A DNA stretch of 21,414 bases from contig JBCBGC010000143.1 of the NCBI GenBank assembly GCA_038527215.1, positions 1-21,414 of the forward strand, in the 5' to 3' direction. Shown here piece by piece: positions 15,968 to 21,414 of the stretch. The DNA is from JAWPMV01 sp038527215. Its GTDB lineage: Bacteria; Bacteroidota; Bacteroidia; J057. Made by a program: the position numbers and the translations under genes. Each line of letters opens with the position of its first letter. The first letter of the stretch is position 1. The notes under the pieces were generated by a model. That model did not search any database and had not been told where the DNA came from. It saw only the letters and a list, made by a program, of their open reading frames with translations.

Positions 15968-17758
15968 TTATACCCGGGAGACCACCTTCTCCTGGAAACT
16001 TAACTTAAAGGACGCGCCATCTTCATTCGAGATGGTGCGTTTTCCTTTGAGCTGGCGAGCCATGCTATTGATGAGGATGGTCCCCATGCTTTGGGGTTTG
16101 GGCACCAACTCCTCGTTCGGATAACCCGGCCCATTGTCTTTGTAGGAAAATTCGTAATGGTCTCCTACCTCTTTAATGGCCAACTGGATGACCAATGGTT
16201 TATCCGGGATCCGCGCATATTTGAGGGAATTGCTGATCAGTTCGGCAGCGATAATACCCAAAGGCAATACGGTTTCCAGATTTAAAAACACCTCTTTCAG
16301 ATTTAGATGGAGGGCAAATGGGTGAACACTTTCCTGTAAGGCCCGGAAATGAGAGGAAAGCTGTTCGAAGTAATCCTGCAGGTTGATCTTTTCAAATTCC
16401 CCTTCCTTGTAAAGTTGCTCGTGGATCAGCGCAATGCTATGAACCTTATTGGATAATTCTTCGAATTGAATCTGCGCATCTGTTTCGGGGACTTTTAGGC
16501 CTTGTAGGGTTAGCAGACTCACCACCAATTGAAGGTTGTTTTTGACCCGATGATGAACCTCTGAAAGAAGGAGTGATTGGTGATGCAAGGCATCGCTTAA
16601 AGCCTTATTCTTGGCAGCGATCAAATCATTTTGTAAGGCGATATACCGCTTTTTGCGCTCATTTTTATTTAGCATCCACAACAACCCCAACAACATGATG
16701 CCAAAAGCCACCAGGCCTGTCTGAAGATAGAAGGATTGCTGTTGCTGGTGCCGAAGTTTTTCTCGTTCCTGTTCTACGGCAAAGGCTGTCTCTTTTTCAG
16801 AAATCTCCTGCTGGTTTACTTCTACATTTAATTTTCTTTCAAAATCCCTGCTGAGCAACAGGTAGCGATAGGCAGAATCCAGTAAGCCCTGACGCTCAAA
16901 GATTTGGCGCTTAAAGTCGTGAAGCCTATGGAAGGAGTGATAATAGCCATTGTAAGTCTCTTCGATCTGATGGGCATACATATAAGCCGTATCCAGGTGG
17001 ACCATGGCTTCTTGGTACAGGCCTTCTGAAAAAAAGGTACTCACCACATTAGACTTCTGAGAGGTGGCGCCAGAAAAGTTATTCCGTTTCAGGCACACCC
17101 GCACGGCTTCCTGGAAATGTGAGACTGTCTCCCCCAAGTCCTCGGATAGGATGCCCATCAATAAATGACCATCTAACTCGGATCTTTCTACCCGATAAAT
17201 CCTGCCATATTCGATGGCTTGAAGGGCGTAATATTTGGCCGTATCTCGATTGGCATACAAGCGGTGGTAGGAAGAATTCCGGACCGCATATCGGGAGTAA
17301 ACTTCTGGGAGGTCGTGTTTGATGATGATTTGACGTGCCGCTTCGAGGTTCCTTTTGGTATCCTCTCCTCTTCCTACGGCTTCATGGGTTCTGGCGATAG
17401 AAATGTAGGCTTCCGCGGCAATTTCCCATTTTTTGGCAGCCTCGGCATCCCTTACTACTTCGTAATACAAAAGCAGGGCATCTTCGGTGCGGTCCCTCAG
17501 CAGTTCGAAGGCTTCTCCTTTTTCATACCGAATCCACATACTCATTTCTGAATCCAGTTCCCCCCTTTCTTCCAAGAGGGAAAGCAGGGAATCAGCCAGA
17601 GAGATGGCATACAGGGGTTGCATGGCATCTACGCTCTCATAGAGACGGATATAGTTTTCTTTCAGGGTTTCCTGGAAACCATTGTTAGCGGAAAGGGTAC
17701 AAGAAGTGGCAAGGAGGAAGGAAAGTAGCCCAATTCTAAGCAAAGTCCGAAAATTCAA
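15968..17758 (-). CDS. TPR-containing sensor histidine kinase (HisKA_2 type)
   Basis: A 596-residue sensor kinase. Residues 1-24 are a signal sequence, followed by a largely helical TPR-like sensor region (about 30-320) probably in the periplasm. A coiled-coil stretch rich in Glu and Gln leads to a single membrane segment at about 347-364. The cytoplasmic part has a HisKA_2 dimerisation box, LLSEVHHRVKNNLQLVVSLL, with His402/His403; the His before Arg is the usual acceptor. The HATPase follows: N box ELISNSLKYA, G1 box DNGPGYP and a terminal SMGTILINSMARQLKG. The start is a TTG at 17758. An in-frame TAG lies three codons upstream and the next ATG is internal, so TTG is the only start that keeps the signal sequence. 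The partner is the LytTR regulator encoded upstream on the same strand; the ligand is unknown. Confidence 0.88.
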   Translation of the reverse strand: MNFRTLLRIGLLSFLLATSCTLSANNGFQETLKENYIRLYESVDAMQPLYAISLADSLLSLLEERGELDSEMSMWIRYEKGEAFELLRDRTEDALLLYYEVVRDAEAAKKWEIAAEAYISIARTHEAVGRGEDTKRNLEAARQIIIKHDLPEVYSRYAVRNSSYHRLYANRDTAKYYALQAIEYGRIYRVERSELDGHLLMGILSEDLGETVSHFQEAVRVCLKRNNFSGATSQKSNVVSTFFSEGLYQEAMVHLDTAYMYAHQIEETYNGYYHSFHRLHDFKRQIFERQGLLDSAYRYLLLSRDFERKLNVEVNQQEISEKETAFAVEQEREKLRHQQQQSFYLQTGLVAFGIMLLGLLWMLNKNERKKRYIALQNDLIAAKNKALSDALHHQSLLLSEVHHRVKNNLQLVVSLLTLQGLKVPETDAQIQFEELSNKVHSIALIHEQLYKEGEFEKINLQDYFEQLSSHFRALQESVHPFALHLNLKEVFLNLETVLPLGIIAAELISNSLKYARIPDKPLVIQLAIKEVGDHYEFSYKDNGPGYPNEELVPKPQSMGTILINSMARQLKGKRTISNEDGASFKLSFQEKVVSRV

Positions 17759-17956
17759 GAATACCTAATGCGTATATGTTCGTCTTTTATCAAGGGTAAA
17801 AATTACGTCATTTTACGCCTTCGATCAAGCACAGCTGCCGAATATTTCATTATTAGCAAATTCTTATCTCTGCAAAATATAGAGATTCTCACCTGAGGGG
17901 AAGGGCAAAACTGCTTGGAGGGTCTCTCCTGGAAGGAAGGAGGGAGCGCTGTAGCG
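17759..17956. other. 198-base gap between response regulator and kinase genes
   Basis: Unusually long for a cotranscribed two-component pair. ATCTCT (17866-17871) / AGAGAT (17881-17886) is a 6-base inverted repeat with a 9-base loop. Runs of TTTG on the minus strand around 17860-17880 could belong to a separate kinase promoter, but no full -33/-7 pair is convincing. Confidence 0.4.
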
Positions 17957-17958
17957 CT
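17945..17958. terminator. Compact hairpin at end of response-regulator gene
   Basis: AGCGCTGTAGCGCT consists of two copies of the palindrome AGCGCT and folds as a 5-base GC stem with a TGTA tetraloop. It overlaps the stop codon of the LytTR regulator (17957-17959). There is no T run after it on the minus strand. It may reduce read-through into the kinase gene. Confidence 0.35.
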
Positions 17959-18658
17959 AGAGCATATCAATCAAGGTTTGTCTTTTTGATCGGCTCACGG
18001 GGATGGTTTCTCCATCGACCATGGTTACCGCCTGATTGTCCCAACTGCTTACATGGCGAATGTTGATGATATAGCTGCGATGGCATTGAAACAGCCATTT
18101 GCCTGAGATTTGATCCCTAAATTTGCTAAGGGGTTTCCGGGTCAAAATTTGCCTATCGTCTAATAGATGAACCTTGGCGTACACATGATCCGATTTGATC
18201 CAAACGATCTCTTCTTCTTTAATCCGATGGTTTTTCTGTCCATCAAAGACCGTTATTTCCGGATTCTCCGATTCATTATTGCGCTCCTTAAACCGCTGGT
18301 AAGCAGTTTCTACGGTAGTCCAAAGGCTGGCTTTTTGGATAGGCTTGGCCAGGTACCCATAGGGGTTGGTTTCTAAGGCTAATTCAAATATTCTTCGGTC
18401 ATATTGCGAGGTGAGATAAATAAAAGGAGTTTCTTCTGGTTGGTTAAGCAAGTAATTGGCGAAGTCGATACCCGATTTCTGGCCATAAAGTCGTACGTCA
18501 AGAATCACCATATCGGGTTTTTCTTTTTGATAGGCTTCTATGGCTTCCTCATAAGAAATACAACTATCCTGGACCAGGTGACCTTGCTCTTCCAAGAGCA
18601 ATTTGATGGTTTCAGAAATGAGTACTTCGTCTTCAACCACTAAAATTCGCAATCCCAT
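17957..18658 (-). CDS. LytTR-family response regulator
   Basis: A 233-residue transcription regulator. The receiver domain (1-120) has the acidic pocket Glu9/Asp10/Glu11 (VVEDE), the phospho-acceptor Asp54 (VILDVRLYG), a Thr/Ser switch (IYLTS) and the conserved Lys in GYLAKPI. The C-terminal LytTR DNA-binding domain (about 133-233) is recognisable from IVWIKSDHVYAKVHLLD, LTRKPLSKF and FQCHRSYIINIRHVSSW. The start is the ATG at 18658, which begins MGLRILVVEDE; an upstream TTG at 18673 would add five unneeded residues. It is transcribed ahead of the kinase, and together they form a two-component system. LytTR regulators often control surface or secreted products. The divergently placed secretin gene across the 538-base gap is a possible target, by position only. 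Confidence 0.93.
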   Translation of the reverse strand: MGLRILVVEDEVLISETIKLLLEEQGHLVQDSCISYEEAIEAYQKEKPDMVILDVRLYGQKSGIDFANYLLNQPEETPFIYLTSQYDRRIFELALETNPYGYLAKPIQKASLWTTVETAYQRFKERNNESENPEITVFDGQKNHRIKEEEIVWIKSDHVYAKVHLLDDRQILTRKPLSKFRDQISGKWLFQCHRSYIINIRHVSSWDNQAVTMVDGETIPVSRSKRQTLIDML

Positions 18659-18790
18659 TTTCCTAACTAACAACTTAATGGAGATGATTAGTGGACGTTA
18701 TCTGGCTGTAAACAGGTTACCCTGTTCGGTTGTTAACATCTACGTTTAATTTATTTCAAAATTTTGAATTTCCGAAGCTGTATAGATGGA

Positions 18791-18814
18791 AATAAGCTAT
18801 TTCAGGAGCTTATT
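18791..18814. repeat. Perfect 8-base inverted repeat
   Basis: AATAAGCT (18791-18798) and AGCTTATT (18807-18814) with the loop ATTTCAGG. It is an AT-rich hairpin or a dyad operator in the regulator/secretin gap. It has no T run, so it is not a standard terminator. Confidence 0.5.
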
Positions 18815-18866
18815 CGGGCATAAACAGGTAATTTCTGCAACCCGTCCTCTGGGCTGATCTGCCTGA

Positions 18867-19046
18867 ATGATTCCCTCATTTTTACTATCAAAATTCTTAA
18901 GGCTGGAAAAACTTAAGAAGATCATTAACATTTTGAGATCAATGGAGACTAAAGAAAGTAAACCTGGCCTGCTGATCATATCAGAGACCAAGCATGCTAA
19001 AGGCAATCCGGAGAATGGGTGTGAGATTTGTTTAAGAATCCATTGA
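18867..19046 (+). CDS. Possible 59-residue small protein (unproven)
   Basis: An open frame starting at the ATG at 18867, directly after an in-frame TGA, with a second possible ATG at 18942. The N-terminal part is hydrophobic then strongly basic (LRLEKLKKIINILRSM). The C-terminal part is hydrophilic and ends with a CxxC-like pair, ENGCEICLRIH. No family was recognised. The same frame is open for 23 codons further upstream (from 18786) but is broken by two stops, so a decayed gene is an alternative to a small peptide. It contains the TTCTTAAG/CTTAAGAA hairpin and the left arm of the 19002-19126 repeat, which argues for a non-coding role. Confidence 0.2.
   Translation: MIPSFLLSKFLRLEKLKKIINILRSMETKESKPGLLIISETKHAKGNPENGCEICLRIH
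18894..18919. repeat. Perfect 8-base inverted repeat with CTTAAG cores
   Basis: TTCTTAAG (18894-18901) and CTTAAGAA (18912-18919) with a 10-base loop. Each arm contains the palindrome CTTAAG, so it could also act as two operator half-sites about 18 bases apart. Confidence 0.5.
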
Positions 19047-19126
19047 GGGTAATTAGATTACAGTAAGCACATTCATGAATTCACAATCGCGATGGATTAA
19101 GTTGAGCCTTTTTCTTCCGGATTGCC
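19002..19126. repeat. Long-range nested inverted repeat upstream of secretin
   Basis: GGCAATCCGGA (19002-19012) and TCCGGATTGCC (19116-19126) are perfect 11-base complements. Inside them AATCCAT (19037-19043) and ATGGATT (19092-19098) form a second pair, and ATTCATGAAT near the centre is a palindrome. Together they could fold as a long branched stem ending about 70 bases before the secretin ATG. It could be a small RNA, an mRNA leader or a paired operator. No known RNA family was recognised. Confidence 0.45.
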
Positions 19127-19133
19127 ACTTTTG
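19102..19133 (+). promoter_or_regulatory. Candidate promoter for secretin gene
   Basis: A TTG at 19102-19104 and CACTTTTG at 19126-19133 are separated by 21 bases. They resemble the Bacteroidota TTTG / TAnnTTTG elements with one mismatch in each conserved box. Transcription would begin about 60 bases before the ATG at 19197. The right arm of the 11-base inverted repeat falls between the two elements, which would suit an operator. This is a pattern match only. Confidence 0.25.
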
Positions 19134-19196
19134 TCTCATCAAAGAAATCAGCTCATTTGGACTGACCTAGTAAAACCAGATCCTAATTTCACTTCC

Positions 19197-21350
19197 ATGC
19201 ATAACCCTGAGGCTCCTCCTATTTTGGGGGTGAAAATATTCCTATTCTGCCTAATCCTTTACCCGCTTCAAGGCTTCTCTCAGCAAGGTCCGCCATTAGC
19301 AGAAATTCAGCACTTGCTGGACTCCATGTCCCGCCAATTACCGGGATTAAATGAGCCTACTACGCTTTCCATGAAAAATGTAACGGTTCCCGATTACATT
19401 AGGGCCATCGGCGTAGAGCATAAAGTGAATGTGGATATCGTCGATAATCCCACGCAACTAATTACCTCTAATCTTACCGATGTTCCGGTGAAGGAAGTCT
19501 TTCTCCTGATTTGTAAAAAATACCAATATCAAATCGAGGCAATAGGCACTATTTTACAGTTTATCCCTTATAAGCCCCCTCCTCCAGCTCTCACCCCTAA
19601 GGTCCGACCACCCTTAAAGATCAAATTTGAGGAGGGCTTGCTTTCCGTTGACCTGGCACGGGATAGTCTTTTTCGCGTGTTGAAGGAACTCTCCCGGCTG
19701 ACGGGCAGGAAGATACTGGCAGAGCCTGGCATGCAAGGATACATCACGGCTTTCTTACCGCCCACTCCGGTTGATACGGCACTCGACGCCATATTTTCCA
19801 CCAACGGACTCTATCTGCAAAAGCAAAAAAAAGGCTATGCCATCTTGAAAAGACTTGGTTCCCCAACCAATGCCACTAAGCCGCTAGCCCCTGTTGGCAG
19901 CATTACCGGGGAAGCCTATACCGATGGAGATCAATCCTACATCCGGATTGATGCGGATAATGCCCAGCTGGAAACCTTATTGCGGTACATCTTTGACCAG
20001 GTAGAGGAGGATTATCTGATCTATGAGAAGTTGGATGGGGAAATCAGTTTGCATGCAGATCTCTCCACCTTGGAACAAATGCTTAACCATGTCATGCAAG
20101 GCACGCCCTATACGTTTAAAAAGGCGGACAACTTATTTCTGATTGGGAAAAAAGAACAGGAAGGCTTGCATAAAACTGAAATAGTGCACATGAACTATCG
20201 CCCTACCTATCAGGCTATTGAGCTTATTCCCGGTAGTGCAAGCAGGGGGAATATGCAAAGTCCTTCCAACCGATACGAGTTAAGAAATAGTCGGCCCCAA
20301 GGTCGAAATGGGGAGGTAGGGCCAAGGCGAAATCCCGGGAACCAAGGGGATTTGTACAGCCCTGGCAATGGAACTTTTGGGCAGGGAGGATTCGGAAACC
20401 AATTCATCGGCGGGAACTCCGGTTGGGGAGGGACAGATTTTGGCGGGAACAGACTGAACACCAGTCCCCCACCAGAAATCGAAAAAACCACCATTGGTCA
20501 GGTAGAGGTCATCGAATATCCCGAGCTAAACCGCATCATCCTGAAAGGCCCTAGCTGGGAAGTAGATGAGCTGGCGGCTTACTTGAAGGAGATCGACCAG
20601 CCAGTTCCCATGGTGAGGCTAGAGATGATTGTGGTAGAGGTAAACAAAAATCGCTTGCTGAGCACCGGTCTGGAAGCAGGGCTGAAAGGAGACAATGATA
20701 CCCTGGCCAAAATCCGCGGCCTACTTCCGGGCATAGATTACACCCTGGATGGAGATGAGATCAACGAGCTGCTGGGTTCAGTGCCGGCCCTGGCAGAGCT
20801 GGGTGTCTTGAGCAGCAATTTTTACCTCAACCTGAAGGCCCAGGAAACCCGCGGCAACCTCAAAGTAAGGATGAATCCGGTGCTTTCGATGCTTAATGGC
20901 CGGGAAGCTAGTCTGACCATTGGGCAGACGCAGTACTATCTCTTAGAGACCCAGACGGCCAGTACCGGCGCGGTAAACAACTTTCAGACTTTTACCCAGC
21001 GATTTGAGCGGATTGAAGCTAATGTAACCCTTACGGTCCGGCCCTACATCTCGGAGGACGAAATGGTTACCCTGGACGTGCTTCCCGACTTTACGACCCC
21101 TGTAGGGCAGTTCTCCTCTGATGTGCCGCCAACCATTGCCACCCGCAGTTTTGCCTCTACCATTCGGGTAAAAAACGGCGAAACCGTGATTTTAGGAGGC
21201 CTGACAGAAGAAAGCATCAATGAAAATACCCGGGGTTTGCCCGTACTGAGTCGCATTCCGGTTCTTAAGTGGATTTTTGGCAATGTGGACAAGCGCAAAA
21301 CCCAGAGCTCACTTATGATCTATCTGACCCCGGTGATTGACTATTATTAG
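19197..21350 (+). CDS. Secretin (GspD/PilQ-type outer-membrane channel) with three STN-like domains
   Basis: A 717-residue protein predicted to form a multimeric outer-membrane gate for a type II secretion or type IV pilus-like machine. The start is the ATG at 19197, which gives a signal peptide cleaved near GFSQQ (about residue 29); the TTG at 19122 would bury it. Three similar N-terminal alpha/beta modules follow at about 55-126, 146-218 and 246-318, resembling STN (secretin/TonB N-terminus) domains. An N1-type module begins at about 328, is interrupted by a Gly/Asn/Arg-rich, probably disordered stretch (346-430), and resumes with VIEYPELNRIILKGPSWEVDEL. The secretin core (471-715) carries the family signature: VPPTIATRSFAS, VKNGETVILGGL, LPVLSRIPVLKWIFG and SSLMIYLTPVI. 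No other secretion or pilus gene is visible. The next frame starts 4 bases after the stop codon, so an operon is likely. Confidence 0.92.
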   Translation: MHNPEAPPILGVKIFLFCLILYPLQGFSQQGPPLAEIQHLLDSMSRQLPGLNEPTTLSMKNVTVPDYIRAIGVEHKVNVDIVDNPTQLITSNLTDVPVKEVFLLICKKYQYQIEAIGTILQFIPYKPPPPALTPKVRPPLKIKFEEGLLSVDLARDSLFRVLKELSRLTGRKILAEPGMQGYITAFLPPTPVDTALDAIFSTNGLYLQKQKKGYAILKRLGSPTNATKPLAPVGSITGEAYTDGDQSYIRIDADNAQLETLLRYIFDQVEEDYLIYEKLDGEISLHADLSTLEQMLNHVMQGTPYTFKKADNLFLIGKKEQEGLHKTEIVHMNYRPTYQAIELIPGSASRGNMQSPSNRYELRNSRPQGRNGEVGPRRNPGNQGDLYSPGNGTFGQGGFGNQFIGGNSGWGGTDFGGNRLNTSPPPEIEKTTIGQVEVIEYPELNRIILKGPSWEVDELAAYLKEIDQPVPMVRLEMIVVEVNKNRLLSTGLEAGLKGDNDTLAKIRGLLPGIDYTLDGDEINELLGSVPALAELGVLSSNFYLNLKAQETRGNLKVRMNPVLSMLNGREASLTIGQTQYYLLETQTASTGAVNNFQTFTQRFERIEANVTLTVRPYISEDEMVTLDVLPDFTTPVGQFSSDVPPTIATRSFASTIRVKNGETVILGGLTEESINENTRGLPVLSRIPVLKWIFGNVDKRKTQSSLMIYLTPVIDYY

Positions 21351-21354
21351 CCAT

Positions 21355-21414
21355 ATGCAGATTTCCTGGTTGACACATACTTCTTGGTTGACACATACAC
21401 CCTGGTTCGGATGG
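21355..21414 (+). CDS. Start of a downstream gene, truncated by window end (probable)
   Basis: An ATG 4 bases after the secretin stop codon opens a frame that stays open for all 20 codons to the edge. It reads M-Q-I-S then a repeated W-L-T-H-T unit and ends P-W-F-G-W. Position and tight spacing suggest an operon partner of the secretin, but 20 codons are too few to name it. The repeat could also be non-coding. Confidence 0.4.
   Translation, partial: MQISWLTHTSWLTHTPWFGW
21367..21407. repeat. 18-base-period tandem repeat at the right edge
   Basis: The 14-mer TGGTTGACACATAC occurs at 21367-21380 and again at 21385-21398, exactly 18 bases apart, and a third TGGTT begins at 21403, again 18 bases on. 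The period equals six codons, so copies keep the downstream frame. The window ends before it is clear whether more units follow. Confidence 0.8.

Larger units (their letters stand above)
18659..19196. other. 538-base divergent intergenic region with multiple inverted repeats
   Basis: Separates the response-regulator and secretin genes. It contains AACAGG/CCTGTT (18711-18726, 4-base loop) and AATAAGCT/AGCTTATT (18791-18814, 8-base loop). It also contains TTCTTAAG/CTTAAGAA (18894-18919, 10-base loop) and the long-range pair at 19002-19126. The 9-mer TAAACAGGT occurs twice, near 18709 and 18822. Direct matches to the LytTR GTTnR half-site are few and badly spaced. No RNA family was recognised. 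Confidence 0.5.

Noticed and set aside
18690..18750. Possible LytTR binding direct repeats (ACGTTAT near 18695 and TACGTTTAA near 18741)
   Set aside because: The half-sites are about 47 bases apart instead of the usual one-helical-turn spacing and each deviates from the consensus.
18830..18880. Minus-strand purine-rich segment considered as a riboswitch-like leader
   Set aside because: No conserved core of the TPP, cobalamin or SAM classes could be matched, and it lies more than 170 bases from the regulator start.

Overview
The window looks like chromosomal DNA of a member of the Bacteroidota, probably a free-living, Saprospiria-like (Lewinella/Haliscomenobacter-type) organism. The evidence is a secreted beta-propeller protein ending in a type IX secretion (T9SS) type A sorting domain, several signal-peptide lipoproteins, a TPR-containing histidine kinase paired with a LytTR response regulator, and weak or absent Shine-Dalgarno sequences. 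The lineage is inferred from gene types and was not tested by phylogeny. No rRNA, convincing tRNA, CRISPR array, insertion sequence or phage gene was seen. Apart from repeats and short open frames in the gaps, this is an ordinary, densely coding region.

Layout: (1) 1-1621, lipid genes: the 5' part of a lipid A-type acyltransferase on the minus strand, diverging from a plus-strand acyl-lipid desaturase. (2) 1690-3177, a secreted seven-repeat propeller protein preceded by a nested inverted repeat. (3) 3180-6071, a minus-strand pair: moeA, then a gamma-glutamyltransferase-like lipoprotein. (4) 6171-7484, a membrane-anchored amidohydrolase-fold protein that has lost most metal ligands. (5) 7750-10814, a plus-strand cluster: an uncharacterised CxxC/CxxC protein, a Fpg/Nei-type DNA glycosylase with a degenerate zinc finger, and a membrane-anchored TPR protein. 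dxr (MEP isoprenoid pathway) follows at 10899-12071 after a hairpin-rich gap. (6) 12088-13816, a minus-strand pair: a glycerophosphodiester phosphodiesterase, then a lipoprotein. (7) 14170-15957, a GH15 glucoamylase/trehalase-type enzyme. (8) 15968-18658, a minus-strand two-component system. (9) 18659-19196, a 538-base gap with several inverted repeats. (10) 19197-21350, a secretin with three STN-like domains. It is followed 4 bases later by a new open frame that starts with an 18-base-period tandem repeat and runs off the window.

The themes are envelope lipids (acyltransferase, desaturase, phosphodiesterase), envelope or secreted proteins (propeller, lipoproteins, secretin) and housekeeping (moeA, dxr, glycosylase). 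I found no clear multi-gene defence or mobile system. The most unusual items are enzymes with altered active-site or metal-binding residues (amidohydrolase, GGT, glycosylase), the secretin architecture with its repeat-bearing downstream frame, and structured intergenic regions that may encode regulatory RNA or short peptides. Gene functions come from recognised motifs only; no database search was possible.
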